Below are positions 34,505-43,250 of a stretch of DNA of 64,000 bases, in pieces. Origin of the DNA: Tomitella biformata AHU 1821 (GTDB taxonomy: Bacteria > Actinomycetota > Actinomycetes > Mycobacteriales > Mycobacteriaceae); NCBI RefSeq assembly GCF_000524475.1, contig NZ_BAVQ01000037.1, positions 1 through 64,000 of the forward strand, read 5' to 3'. Positions within the stretch are counted from its first letter, which is position 1. Each line of letters starts with the position of its first letter. A program made the translations under genes and the position numbers. The notes beneath the pieces are model-generated. The model saw nothing but the letters and a program-made list of their open reading frames with translations. It did not search any database and was not told where the DNA came from.

Positions 34505-36157
34505 ATGGAAGTATTTGATGTCGTGGTTCTCGGCTGCGGGGCCGCGGGCATGACCGCGGCGATCCGCGCCCAGGCCGCGGGAGCGCGTGTTGGCCTGTTT
34601 GAGAAGTCCGAGCTAGTCGGGGGCACGGCGGCGTGGTCGGGCGGGATGGTGTGGATTCCCGACAATCCGCTGATGCGGGAGGCCGGTATCGCGGACAGTC
34701 GCGAACAGGCGATGACCTACATGGAGTCCCTGTCGTTGGGAGCCATCGACGACGCCGCGCTGGCGACCTTCCTCGACAACGGGCCCGCGATGGTGAGCTG
34801 GATGGCGGAGCACACCCCGGTGGTCTTCGATATCTTGCGCGGATTCCCGGACTACCACCCGGAGAACCCGGGCGGCTTGCCGGACGGCGGACGCTCGATG
34901 GAGTGCCCGTTGTTCCCGTTCGTGGAACTCGGCGAGTGGGCCGCCAAGGTGACGAAGGGGCCGCAGCTCTCCGGTGCGATGACCATCTCGGAGACTCCGC
35001 TGGGGCGTGGCGCGCCCGAGGGCATCTCGGCGGAGGAGCTGGCCAAGCGGAAGATCCGGGACGAGCGCGGCACGGGCCAGGCGCTGGCCGGCCGGCTGCT
35101 CAAGGGCTGTCTAGACCGGGGAATCGTCCCGCGCACGGGCATGCGCGCGATGGCGCTGCTCACCGAAGGCGACGCTGTGACCGGTGTGCGATTCGAGACA
35201 GTAGACGGCCCGGTCGAGGTGCGCGCGCGCAGCGGCGTGGTCATCGCCTCGGGCGGCTTCGAATGGGACCCGGAACTGGTCTCGGCCTTCCTGCGTGGCC
35301 CGTTGGAACGGCCCGCCTCTCCCCGGTCCAACACGGGGGATGGCCTGCGAATGGCGATGCGGGTCGGTGTGAGCCTGGGGAATATGCGGGAGGCGTGGTG
35401 GGCGCCCACCATCGACGTCCCGATGCCGGATGGCAGCGTCGCCGCCTGGCTGGTCAACGGTGAGCGCACCAGGCCGCACAGCATCATGGTGAACGGCGCT
35501 GGTCGGCGGTTCGCGAATGAGGCCGTCAACTACAACGCCTTCGGCGCGGCCTTCCACACCGTGGACGTGACCCACTTCCGCTACGAGAACAATCGCGCGT
35601 GGCTCCTCTTCGACCACGAGTACTGGACGCGATACGGGCTCGCCGGAAGTCGCGGCGAGGTGCCCGGGTGGATCACGAGGGCCGAGAGCCTGGCCGGGCT
35701 GGCCGCTGAGCTCGGGGTGTCGGCGGACGCGTTGGGGGAGACGGTCGAACGCTGGAATGCCAACACCGCCGATGGCCGCGATCCCGACTTCGGGCGCGGC
35801 ACCAGCGCGGTCGACAAATGGTGGGGCGACCCGGACTACGGTGACGGCCCGGCAGCGACACTCGGGGCCGTCGCCACCGCGCCGTTCTACGCGGTCCGGG
35901 TTCGCAGCGGCGCGTTGGGCACCAAGGGCGGGCCCCGCACCGACGAGCACGCCCAGGTTCTCGATGTGGACGGCCAGCCCATCCAAGGACTGTTCGCGGC
36001 GGGAAACGCCGCCGCGGTCTCCTCCATGGGGATGACGTACGGCGGCGCCGGCGGAACGCTGGGCCCCGCTCTGGTCTCCGGCTATCTGGCCGGGCACTTT
36101 GCCGCACAGGACAAGTCCGCCGTCTCGACGACACCATCAACACGAAAGGCCGATTGA
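34505..36157 (+). CDS. FAD-dependent oxidoreductase, 3-ketosteroid Delta1-dehydrogenase/fumarate reductase-like
   Basis: About 550 residues. FAD-binding FDVVVLGCGAAGMTAA at the N-terminus, then GGTAAWSGGMVWIPDN, very close in pattern to KstD enzymes (GGSTARSGGGVWIPNN), and C-terminal SSMGMTYGGAGGTLGPAL with a Tyr-Gly arrangement like the KstD active site. It would introduce or reduce a C=C bond next to a carbonyl. ATG 34505 has GGAG six bases upstream; a GTG at 34466 overlapping the SDR stop would add 13 residues. Neighbours handle CoA esters, not steroid rings, so the substrate may be a non-steroid enone. Fumarate reductase-like activity is the alternative. Confidence 0.88.
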   Translation: MEVFDVVVLGCGAAGMTAAIRAQAAGARVGLFEKSELVGGTAAWSGGMVWIPDNPLMREAGIADSREQAMTYMESLSLGAIDDAALATFLDNGPAMVSWMAEHTPVVFDILRGFPDYHPENPGGLPDGGRSMECPLFPFVELGEWAAKVTKGPQLSGAMTISETPLGRGAPEGISAEELAKRKIRDERGTGQALAGRLLKGCLDRGIVPRTGMRAMALLTEGDAVTGVRFETVDGPVEVRARSGVVIASGGFEWDPELVSAFLRGPLERPASPRSNTGDGLRMAMRVGVSLGNMREAWWAPTIDVPMPDGSVAAWLVNGERTRPHSIMVNGAGRRFANEAVNYNAFGAAFHTVDVTHFRYENNRAWLLFDHEYWTRYGLAGSRGEVPGWITRAESLAGLAAELGVSADALGETVERWNANTADGRDPDFGRGTSAVDKWWGDPDYGDGPAATLGAVATAPFYAVRVRSGALGTKGGPRTDEHAQVLDVDGQPIQGLFAAGNAAAVSSMGMTYGGAGGTLGPALVSGYLAGHFAAQDKSAVSTTPSTRKAD

Positions 36158-36158
36158 G

Positions 36159-37376
36159 TTGGCGCTTCCACTGCAGGGCATTCGCGTGATCGAGCTCGCC
36201 GAACAGGGCTTCGTCCCCACCGCCGGGGCGGCCCTGGCCGATTTCGGCGCCGATGTGATCAAGATCGAGCGACTAGACGGCGATCCCGGCCGGAAGATCA
36301 TCGCGTCGGGCATGGTGCCCACGAGCGAGGACGGCTATGACTTCCTGTTCGAGCTGTTCAACCGCAACAAGCGGGGCATCGCGCTCGACATCGCCACCCC
36401 GGAGGGCCGGGCCGTCTTCGAGCGGCTGCTCGGCACCGCCGACGTCTACCTCACGAACCAGCTTCCGCGAGTGCAGCGCAAGTTCTCGACGGAGCCCGCC
36501 GACCTGCTGGCGATCAACCCCAAGCTGGTGATCGCGCGCGGCCACGGCCAGGGCCAGCGCGGCCCGGACGCGGAGGCCGGCGGATACGATGCCGTCTCCT
36601 ACTGGTCGCGAGGCAGCGTCGCGCACCTGCTCACCGACGAGGACGCGACGGAGCCCGCCAGCCAGCGACCCGCGCTGGGCGACATCCCCTCCGGCACCTA
36701 CCTCGCAGCGGGGGTGTGCGCGGCGCTGGTGCGGGTGGCCCGCACCGGGCAGGGGATGGTGGTGGACACCTCCCTGCTCAACGCCGCGGCGTGGACGCTT
36801 GGACCGGATCTCGCGTACACGTCGATCACCGGCAAGCAGATGCGGCTGGGTGGCGAGCCGCGCAGCCCGTTGGCGCGGCCCTACCGCACCGCCGACGGCC
36901 GCTACGTCAGCCTCATGATGATCAATGAGGAAAGGTACTGGCCCGCCGCCACACAGGCTTTCGGGCTCACCGAGATCGCCGAGAAATACGCCGACGCGGC
37001 CACTCGACGGGCGCATTGGACGGAGCTGCAAATGCCGTTCCGGGAGGCGATCGGAGCGCTGGAGATGGCCGAGGTGGATTCTCGGCTGCGGGCGCACCAG
37101 TGCATCTACTCCTTCTATGCCACCCCGCAGGAGATGCTGCGGGATGCCGCGGTCCAGGAGAACGGCTACATGATGTCGCATCCGGAGCACGAGTCGGTGT
37201 TGCTGCCGGCCGCGCCGGTGCAATTCGATGATCAGCTGCCCGTGATCCACCGGGGCAGCCCCCGGCTCGGCCAGCATTCGGCGGAGGTCCTCGGCGAGGC
37301 CGACTTCACCGAGGAGGAGGTCGCCGCGTTGCTGGCGGCGGGGGTCGTCGTCCAGCGCGCGGAGGACGGATCGTGA
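36159..37376 (+). CDS. CaiB/BaiF family III CoA-transferase (paralogue of 45898 gene)
   Basis: 405 residues, starting at TTG 36159 with GAAAGG nine bases upstream. The start is supported by the paralogue at 45898, which has the same length and aligned N-terminus (LPLxGIRVIELAEQGFVPT). Shared segments LFELFNRNKRGIALDI, LTNQLPRVQRK/ITNQLPRVQRK and GGYDAVSYWSRGSVAH are nearly identical; the Asp of GGYDA is at the acyl-enzyme position. CoA transfer onto a carboxylate is expected. The stop overlaps the NTF2-like gene by GTGA. Confidence 0.92.
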   Translation: MALPLQGIRVIELAEQGFVPTAGAALADFGADVIKIERLDGDPGRKIIASGMVPTSEDGYDFLFELFNRNKRGIALDIATPEGRAVFERLLGTADVYLTNQLPRVQRKFSTEPADLLAINPKLVIARGHGQGQRGPDAEAGGYDAVSYWSRGSVAHLLTDEDATEPASQRPALGDIPSGTYLAAGVCAALVRVARTGQGMVVDTSLLNAAAWTLGPDLAYTSITGKQMRLGGEPRSPLARPYRTADGRYVSLMMINEERYWPAATQAFGLTEIAEKYADAATRRAHWTELQMPFREAIGALEMAEVDSRLRAHQCIYSFYATPQEMLRDAAVQENGYMMSHPEHESVLLPAAPVQFDDQLPVIHRGSPRLGQHSAEVLGEADFTEEEVAALLAAGVVVQRAEDGS

Positions 37377-37822
37377 TCGGGGGCATCGCGGAACTCCTTG
37401 CGCGCGAGGCGATCCGGCACACAATTGCCAGTTACAACCATGCCGGCGATCGTGGCCGGGTCGCGGAGCTGGCCGAGACGTTCACCCCCGACGGGGTGCT
37501 CGAAGTCCGCCGCGCGGGAGAGCCCGACAATATCGACCGGGCGGAGGGCCGCTCCGCGATCATCGAGATGCTGACGGCCTTCGTCGCCGACGGCACGACC
37601 CAGCGCAACGCGCGGACGGGTTCGACGCGCTATGTGCGGCATTTCGTGACTGGCACGCACATCACGCTCCACGCGGACCGAGCCGAGGTCGCGTCCTACT
37701 TCGCGGTGCTCACAGGCCACGGGCTGGACCACTGGGGACGCTACCGGGATGTGCTGGTGCCCGTCCACGGGCGATGGCTCCTGTCGGAGCGCATCGTGTG
37801 GGTCGATCGCCAGGACGGCTGA
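37373..37822 (+). CDS. NTF2/SnoaL-like protein
   Basis: 149 residues with the SnoaL-like alpha+beta barrel pattern: helical IAELLAREAIRHTIASYNHAGDRG, then LAETFTPDGVLEV and later strands with conserved RHFVTGTHI and WGRYRDVLV. Members act as isomerases, hydratases, cyclases or ligand carriers. The GTG start overlaps the CoA-transferase stop. It is one of three NTF2-like proteins in the window, none obviously orthologous. Confidence 0.85.
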   Translation: MIGGIAELLAREAIRHTIASYNHAGDRGRVAELAETFTPDGVLEVRRAGEPDNIDRAEGRSAIIEMLTAFVADGTTQRNARTGSTRYVRHFVTGTHITLHADRAEVASYFAVLTGHGLDHWGRYRDVLVPVHGRWLLSERIVWVDRQDG

Positions 37823-37842
37823 CGACGGCCGGGGTGCCCGCC

Positions 37843-38679
37843 TTAGTAGGTCGGCTCGCCAGCGATGGTGGCCCGCTCCATGATGCGGGTGCCCTGGCCG
37901 ATGTCGTCGCACGCATAGTGCTGGGTTGACCGGTTGTCCCAGAATGCGACGGTGCCAGGACGCCAGCTGAGGCGGCACTGGTACTCGGGCTTGCTCGCCT
38001 GGGCGTACAGCATTGCGAGCAGGGCGTCGCTCTCACGGATGTCCATCCCCACGATGTGCGAGGTGAACGGCTCGTTGACGTAGAGGATCGACGCCCCCGT
38101 ATCCGGGTGTGTCCGGACCACCGGATGTTCCACGGGCGGGAATTTCTCCGCCATTGCCGCGCGTTGTGCCGGGGCGATCGTCGGGCCGAACGGTTTGTCG
38201 AAGTCGTGGACCGCGCGCAGCGGCCGCACCGCGTCCTGCAGAGCTTTGCTTAGGCCGTTGAACGCGGCCTCCATGTCCGCCCACAAGGTGTCGCCGCCCA
38301 CTGGCGGGATCTCCCTCGCACGCAAGATCGAGCCGAAGGACGGCTCGGCGCGCCAGCTGACGTCGGAGTGCCAGAAGTTCTCGCCGTAGGGGCTGCGCGA
38401 GCGGGCCGTCTTTGCCTCGGGTGAGCGGTTCAGGACCACGAGCTCGGGATGGTTCGGGTGTGCGCCAATGAATGGGTGGCTCTCCAGCTCGCCGAAGAGT
38501 TTGCCGAAGGCGACGTGATCAGCGGGCGTGAGGTGGTGCTGGTCCCGGAAGAAGAGGACCTTGTGCTCGATGAGGGCCTTGCGGATGTCCCCGACCGCGT
38601 CGGGGACGAGATCGCCGGAAATGGCGACGCCGCTGACCTCGCAGCCGATTCGGCTGGTGAGGGGGGTGAGGGTGATCAT
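37843..38679 (-). CDS. TauD/TfdA-family Fe(II)/2-oxoglutarate dioxygenase
   Basis: 278 residues. The iron ligands are His104 and Asp106 (WHSDVSW) and His254 (TQHYACDD); Arg265/269 would hold 2-oxoglutarate. It hydroxylates an aliphatic or aryl-oxy/sulfonate-type substrate, often releasing an aldehyde or ketone. AAAGGAG lies seven bases before the ATG. A close paralogue with a frameshift lies at 60521. Convergent with the NTF2-like gene (20-base gap) and followed upstream by a FAD monooxygenase on the same strand. Confidence 0.93.
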   Translation of the reverse strand: MITLTPLTSRIGCEVSGVAISGDLVPDAVGDIRKALIEHKVLFFRDQHHLTPADHVAFGKLFGELESHPFIGAHPNHPELVVLNRSPEAKTARSRSPYGENFWHSDVSWRAEPSFGSILRAREIPPVGGDTLWADMEAAFNGLSKALQDAVRPLRAVHDFDKPFGPTIAPAQRAAMAEKFPPVEHPVVRTHPDTGASILYVNEPFTSHIVGMDIRESDALLAMLYAQASKPEYQCRLSWRPGTVAFWDNRSTQHYACDDIGQGTRIMERATIAGEPTY

Positions 38680-38831
38680 GGGCGGACTCCTTTATTAGCC
38701 GGTGCTGCTTTCGAGTACACAGGCCGACGGGCCGGAGATCCAACGAATTCTCTCTATGGCCGCATAGCCTTCGTTGATGCCCGCTCCAGTGCCGATTCTG
38801 CCGTGACGTGTGCCCGGCGAGGCGACGCGAG

Positions 38832-40073
38832 TCAGGCAAGCGCGAGCGAGGTGAGCGCATCCGGCGCGAACGACTCGTCGGGCACGGCCCACGGGCCCAC
38901 ATGGATCGCCTTGATCGCGGAGATCAACTCGGGCCGCTGCCGCAGCAGCCCGCCTATCCGGGCCCTGCGGGCCGCCCGATCCGGCATCCCGAAGCCGGAC
39001 AGCAGGTCGGCCAGCGCGCTGACGAATCGAAGTCGGGACATTCGGACGGCGCGCTCCTGGGTGTATCCCGCCAGGGTTTGCGGATTCCACACTGAGGTGT
39101 CGAGCAGCGAGTCCGCCAACACACGCGCGTCGCGCAGCGCGATGCTCAGCCCCTGCGCGATGATCGGGTTGCTCCACCCCGCCGCGTCCCCGATCAGTGC
39201 CACGCCGGGCACGACGGGCTCCGTCACCCACGCGTCGTTCAACGGGAAGGTCCCGCAGGGGCCGAGCGGCGTGGATTCCCCGAGGCCGCCGTTGCCCGGG
39301 AAGATGGGGGTTCGATACGCGTCGAGGAGCATGGCCCCCGCCGTCCGCCCATTGAGGGGTTCAGGGTCGTTCACGCTGCGGCCGACGTAGAGCCGCATGC
39401 GGTTGTCGCCCCGCGGAATCACGATGTATTGATTCCGCCCGTCCACAGACGACGCCATCTCCGAGCGCTCCCACAGGCCGCCGTCATCGACGAGCATGCC
39501 GGACAGCCGCACCCGTGCACTAGTGCTGGACATCGCCACGCCGAGTGCCGCGCGGGTCGCGGAGCCCTTTCCGTCAGCGCCGACCACGAGCCGGCAGCGC
39601 AGCGTGCGGGCGCCGTCCGCAGCCTCGTATCGCACCACGGGGTCCGGCCCCGGTTCCACGATCACGTTCCGCGCGCCCCGCACCACGAGGGCGCCGGCCC
39701 TGGTCGCGAGCGTCGCCAGCGACTCTCGCAACTCCGGATGGCCGATGCCGATGACGCCGCCCACCCCGGGCACCGAGGTGGAGAGGTCTGTCGGGCGCGC
39801 CTGGGCTTCCGCGACGCTGAGCGATTCGTCGTAGGGGACGGTCTTGGTCATCACCGAGGCCCCCTCGGTCTCCATGATCGCGTCGGCGACCCCGAGGGCC
39901 ACCGCCTCGCCGTATCCCCACGGCACCATGGCCTCGCCTCGGACGATGTCTCGATAGGCGATCTCGCGCTCGAGCACAGTGACCACCAACCCCGCGGCGG
40001 CGAGGCGGACGGCCAGCGCGCACCCGGCCACCCCGCCGCCGATGACGACGACGTCGGGCCTGTCTGAACCCAT
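38832..40073 (-). CDS. FAD-dependent monooxygenase (PHBH-type, group A)
   Basis: 413 residues. Dinucleotide fold VVVIGGGVAGCALA, the DG motif VVGADGKGSATRAALG and the second FAD motif GVALIGDAAGWSNPIIAQG define the class A flavin hydroxylase family. It should insert oxygen into an aromatic or related substrate with NAD(P)H. ATG 40073 is chosen because GAGAGGAG lies six bases before it; 40097 is an alternative. Divergent from the TetR gene across a region with a striking direct repeat, so it is probably that regulator's target. Confidence 0.92.
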   Translation of the reverse strand: MGSDRPDVVVIGGGVAGCALAVRLAAAGLVVTVLEREIAYRDIVRGEAMVPWGYGEAVALGVADAIMETEGASVMTKTVPYDESLSVAEAQARPTDLSTSVPGVGGVIGIGHPELRESLATLATRAGALVVRGARNVIVEPGPDPVVRYEAADGARTLRCRLVVGADGKGSATRAALGVAMSSTSARVRLSGMLVDDGGLWERSEMASSVDGRNQYIVIPRGDNRMRLYVGRSVNDPEPLNGRTAGAMLLDAYRTPIFPGNGGLGESTPLGPCGTFPLNDAWVTEPVVPGVALIGDAAGWSNPIIAQGLSIALRDARVLADSLLDTSVWNPQTLAGYTQERAVRMSRLRFVSALADLLSGFGMPDRAARRARIGGLLRQRPELISAIKAIHVGPWAVPDESFAPDALTSLALA

Positions 40074-40094
40074 GAGGTTCTCCTCTCGAATTTC

Positions 40095-40138
40095 CATTTA
40101 CTGTGACATAATGAGATCTCATTTACTATGACATAATG
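40095..40138. promoter_or_regulatory. 19-bp tandem direct repeat flanking AGATCT, operator candidate
   Basis: CATTTACTGTGACATAATG (40095-40113) and CATTTACTATGACATAATG (40120-40138) differ at one base and are separated by the palindrome AGATCT (40114-40119), so the repeat period is 25 bases. It lies 22-65 bases from the monooxygenase start and 48-91 from the TetR start. Such spaced direct repeats between divergent genes are typical operators or duplicated promoters. Confidence 0.7.
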
Positions 40139-40185
40139 GATTGAGTTTCCGATAGCCCTGCAGTCACAGGAATCGAGGATGGGGC

Positions 40186-40818
40186 ATGCGCGTGGCGCGA
40201 TACCGCGGCGGGACGCAACCGTCGCCGCTGACCGAGGCGGATGTTCTCGACGCGGCTCTGCGCGTCGTCGCCCGCACCTCGCTGGAGCGGCTGACGGTGC
40301 GAACCGTCGCCGAGGAATGCGGCGTCACCGCGCCCGCCATCCACTACCACCTGCGGGGCGGCGCCGACCTCGCCGATCGGGTCGTCGAGGCGGTGGCCGC
40401 GAAGATCGACATCGCAGTCGATCCCAGCGCGACCGCGGTAGACCAGTACGTCGCGCTCGTGATTGCGATGGACCGGGCGTTCATCCAATACCCGGGGACC
40501 GGATTGCGGGCGCTCACCGCAACAGGTCCATCGGCCGCGGCCGAACGCCTCACCAGCACCGCGCTCGGGATCCTGCACCGGGCCGGTGTGCCGGACGGCG
40601 CCGCTCGCGAATTGTTCGTCACCACCTACCTGATCTTCGTCGGCTGGCTCGCGACCCGCGGCCTCGCCGAGGGCGGCAACGTCCACCCCGCGCTCGCCAC
40701 GGCCGGTGGTGCGGGGCGTATCGCCGACGACACCGAAACCCTCGAGGCCGCCCTTCGCAGGGTGCTCAATGAGGCTTCCGACATCGAATCGCACACAACG
40801 AAAGGTGCAGAACAATGA
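40186..40818 (+). CDS. TetR family transcriptional regulator
   Basis: 210 residues. N-terminal HTH (about residues 17-62, TVRTVAEECGVTAPAIHYHL) and a C-terminal helical ligand domain. Recognition helix TAPAIHYHL differs from both units of the double-TetR protein. It overlaps the next gene by ATGA and is divergent from the FAD monooxygenase; it probably represses that gene through the nearby direct repeat. Confidence 0.92.
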   Translation: MRVARYRGGTQPSPLTEADVLDAALRVVARTSLERLTVRTVAEECGVTAPAIHYHLRGGADLADRVVEAVAAKIDIAVDPSATAVDQYVALVIAMDRAFIQYPGTGLRALTATGPSAAAERLTSTALGILHRAGVPDGAARELFVTTYLIFVGWLATRGLAEGGNVHPALATAGGAGRIADDTETLEAALRRVLNEASDIESHTTKGAEQ

Positions 40819-41159
40819 CCCACACCGAGAACTCATGGATCAGGGACTACTACGCCGCCTGGGACTCCGGGGACGTCGAGGCGATCACGGCCTGGCTCGA
40901 TGACGCGGTGGTCCTTGAGGACGTGGCGAAACAGCACATCGTGACCGGGGCCGCGGAGGCGCGCGAGTTCGTTGCCAAGGCCCTCAAGCTGGTGCCCGGA
41001 GCGACGTACGAGGTGGTGACCGCGATGACCTGCGGCGAGGACTTCGCCGCAGAATGGGTGATGCATCCGGTGGGCCTGCGGGGGTCTTCGGTGGGGACAT
41101 TCCGCAACGGCAAGGTCGTCGGCAATCGCGACTACTGGAATGCGGCGCCGACCGGATAG
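40815..41159 (+). CDS. Small NTF2/SnoaL-like protein
   Basis: 114 residues: IRDYYAAWDSGDVEAITAWLDDAVVLEDVA is the SnoaL-like N-terminal helix-strand unit, followed by strands to FRNGKVVGNRDYWN. Asp/His-type catalytic residues cannot be named with confidence. Translation is coupled to the TetR gene by ATGA, an unusual pairing that suggests the protein is induced or repressed with its regulator. Convergent with the isochorismatase-like gene, 6 bases apart. Confidence 0.85.
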   Translation: MTHTENSWIRDYYAAWDSGDVEAITAWLDDAVVLEDVAKQHIVTGAAEAREFVAKALKLVPGATYEVVTAMTCGEDFAAEWVMHPVGLRGSSVGTFRNGKVVGNRDYWNAAPTG

Positions 41160-41165
41160 CCGCAG

Positions 41166-41792
41166 CTATGACGCGGACCAGACCCCGAGGATGTCGTCGG
41201 TGGTGGTGACCCGCCCGAGTAGCGAGAACGCGTGCCGGAGCATGTCCTCCGCGAATTGGGCAGGCATGCCGAGCGCGGCGTCGCGCGGGATCACCACACG
41301 ATAGCCGCGGTTCACGGCCTCAATCGCGGCGCCGATGATCGCCTCGTTGAGGGAGACTCCGCCGATGATGACGGTCGTGATGTCGAGGCTGCGCAGAACC
41401 GGATCGAGGTCGGTGCAGGTGAACGCGGACATCCCGTGCAGGCGAGCGGAGATGATATCGGTCGGCTCGGGGCCGATCTCGGGCATGATCTCCGCCTGCG
41501 CGGAGCCCGCCAGCAGGTGTCCGGGGTCGCGCATAGTGACCGCCATCAGCGGGCTGACGATGCGCACGCCGGCCCGGTCTGGACGAAATTGCAGAGTCGC
41601 GTGGACCACCCGCGCGTGGGCTTGGCGCGCCCCGGCGAGCAGTCGCGCCAGGTTGGGGGCGACCCCGCTCTCGGCCATCGCGGTGGAGATGGCAGAGAGT
41701 TCTTCGGACACCAGGTCGCCCGCGATTCCCCGCTGCATCTCCGAGACCAGCACGGCGGTGTGCCGAGGTTCGATCAGATCGGCAAGCCTCAT
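41166..41792 (-). CDS. Isochorismatase-fold protein lacking the cysteine-hydrolase triad
   Basis: 208 residues with the isochorismatase/nicotinamidase fold (HTAVLVSEMQRG start, MSAFTCTDLDPVLRSL, VIIGGVSLNEAIIGAAIEAV, GYRVVIPRDAA). The family triad Asp-Lys-Cys is not preserved: Asp of DMQ is Glu18, the Lys position before the SAF segment is Arg/Leu (117-118) and the Cys of TNxCV is Ala151. A hydrolase acting by the Cys mechanism is therefore unlikely. It may bind a ligand or use different chemistry. ATG overlaps the stop of the Gfo/Idh/MocA gene (ATGA). Confidence 0.88.
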   Translation of the reverse strand: MRLADLIEPRHTAVLVSEMQRGIAGDLVSEELSAISTAMAESGVAPNLARLLAGARQAHARVVHATLQFRPDRAGVRIVSPLMAVTMRDPGHLLAGSAQAEIMPEIGPEPTDIISARLHGMSAFTCTDLDPVLRSLDITTVIIGGVSLNEAIIGAAIEAVNRGYRVVIPRDAALGMPAQFAEDMLRHAFSLLGRVTTTDDILGVWSAS

Positions 41793-42886
41793 GGCAGGCT
41801 CACCCAGCCCGCTCCGGCGGAGCTTCGGCGGGCGGCGTCGACGACCTCGGAGACCAGCCAGCCCTGGCGCAGGGTTGGCACCGGGCTGGGCTCGCCGTCG
41901 AAGGCTGGCAGCCAGTCCTCGAGCATGAGGGCCAGCGCCCGGATGGCGGCGCCCGCGCGACGGTTGGGGATGGGTCGGCCGCCCAGCGGCTCGCGGTCCC
42001 CAAGAGGCAATGGTGCGAGCCCGCGGTGGTCGGCGTGGCTCCATTGGATCGACGTGTTCGTCGCGTCCCCCTGGACCTTGCCGGTCACCGTGATTGACCC
42101 CTCGCTGCCGAATATCTCCAACACTCGCGAATCGTGCTGCAACGCGACGGCGGTGGTGCTGATCACGCAGGTCGTCCCGTCGCGCATCCGCATCAACAGG
42201 GTCGAGGTGTCGTCCGCGGTGACCTGGAGCGTGGAGCCGTCCGCGCGGGTACGGGTGGGCGTGCTGGTCCGCACATCGGCGCACACCGCGGACGGCGGGC
42301 CGAATAGCGCGATCAGGAAGTCGATGTCGTGAGAGGCCATGCCCAGGAGGTAGCCGCCGCCCTGCGCCTCGTCGTACATCCACTCCGACTGCAGATCCCT
42401 GGTGGGATGCCAGTAGTCGGCGTTGGTCACGACCCGCGCGAGGTAGGGCTGGCCGATGCGGCCGTCCCGGACATGCCGCCACACCGGCAGCCGCTCGGGC
42501 AGCCAACGGCCCTCGAAGTTGACCCCGCAGACGAGCCCGCGCTCCTCCGCCAGTTCGGACATCTCACGCGCTTGGTCCGGGTCCAGGGCGAGCGGCTTCT
42601 CGCACAGCACGTGCTTGCCGGCTCGGAGCGCGGCCATCGTCTGTTCGTGGTGCAGGGTCGTCGGAGTGCACACCGCAATCAGATCGATGTCCTCTCTGGC
42701 AATGAGTGCACGCCAGTCCGTGGTGTTCTCGGGGACCCCCAGGCGCTCCGCCGCGGCTCTGGCGGACGACTCCCTCCGCGCGCACAACGCGACCACCTCA
42801 TAGTCCGGAACTGATTGGAACGCTGGTGTCAGAACCAAGCTTCCCCAGCCGGTTCCGATCACCCCTACTCGTATCTTCTTCGCCAT
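41789..42886 (-). CDS. Gfo/Idh/MocA family oxidoreductase
   Basis: 365 residues. N-terminal Rossmann VGVIGTGWGSLVL, the EKPLAL motif with its catalytic Lys, and MASHDIDFL, whose His/Asp lie in the substrate pocket. These NAD(P)-dependent enzymes act on sugars, inositols and related polyols or on linear carbonyl compounds. First gene of a two-gene minus-strand unit with the isochorismatase-like gene. Divergent from the amidohydrolase across a 364-base control region with two GTCAGA elements. Confidence 0.93.
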   Translation of the reverse strand: MAKKIRVGVIGTGWGSLVLTPAFQSVPDYEVVALCARRESSARAAAERLGVPENTTDWRALIAREDIDLIAVCTPTTLHHEQTMAALRAGKHVLCEKPLALDPDQAREMSELAEERGLVCGVNFEGRWLPERLPVWRHVRDGRIGQPYLARVVTNADYWHPTRDLQSEWMYDEAQGGGYLLGMASHDIDFLIALFGPPSAVCADVRTSTPTRTRADGSTLQVTADDTSTLLMRMRDGTTCVISTTAVALQHDSRVLEIFGSEGSITVTGKVQGDATNTSIQWSHADHRGLAPLPLGDREPLGGRPIPNRRAGAAIRALALMLEDWLPAFDGEPSPVPTLRQGWLVSEVVDAARRSSAGAGWVSLP

Positions 42887-43250
42887 GGCTGGACTCTAGA
42901 TCCTCGTCGTGCGCCTCGGTCAGATGTTGGCGTAAGACGCTGTCCTGCAGAAAGATTCACGATATTGAGTGCTCAGGTTGTGAAGGGGTGGGGGTGGGGT
43001 CCCATCCCGAAGTCATGATCAATGAGGTCAAGTTTTTATTCATTATCGTCAGATAGTTAGCGTCGATGGCGGGACGTCGGACGGTTGGAACGGTGCCTTG
43101 GGCGCCGTCGCGGCACCATCGCAGCAGGTGGTCCAGACGGGGTTCTCCCAGGTGGGGGAATTTGGGAAGTTTCGTCGTTGCCCTTCCGGAATCTGACGGT
43201 CGTGCCTACACTCGCTGTGAAGTGGGTCACTGTAACCGGAAGGAATATTC
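42887..43250. promoter_or_regulatory. Divergent control region with two GTCAGA elements
   Basis: 364 bases without a gene between the Gfo/Idh/MocA and amidohydrolase genes. GTCAGA occurs at 43048-43053 (context TTATCGTCAGATAG, next to an AT-rich -10-like stretch TATCGT) and TCTGAC at 43192-43197 (minus-strand context CCGTCAGATTCC, close to the copy at 54353). No other structure was seen. Confidence 0.5.

Noticed and set aside
38680-38831. Possible small gene or hairpin between TauD and FAD monooxygenase
   Set aside because: No frame with a start site or stable inverted repeat was found.
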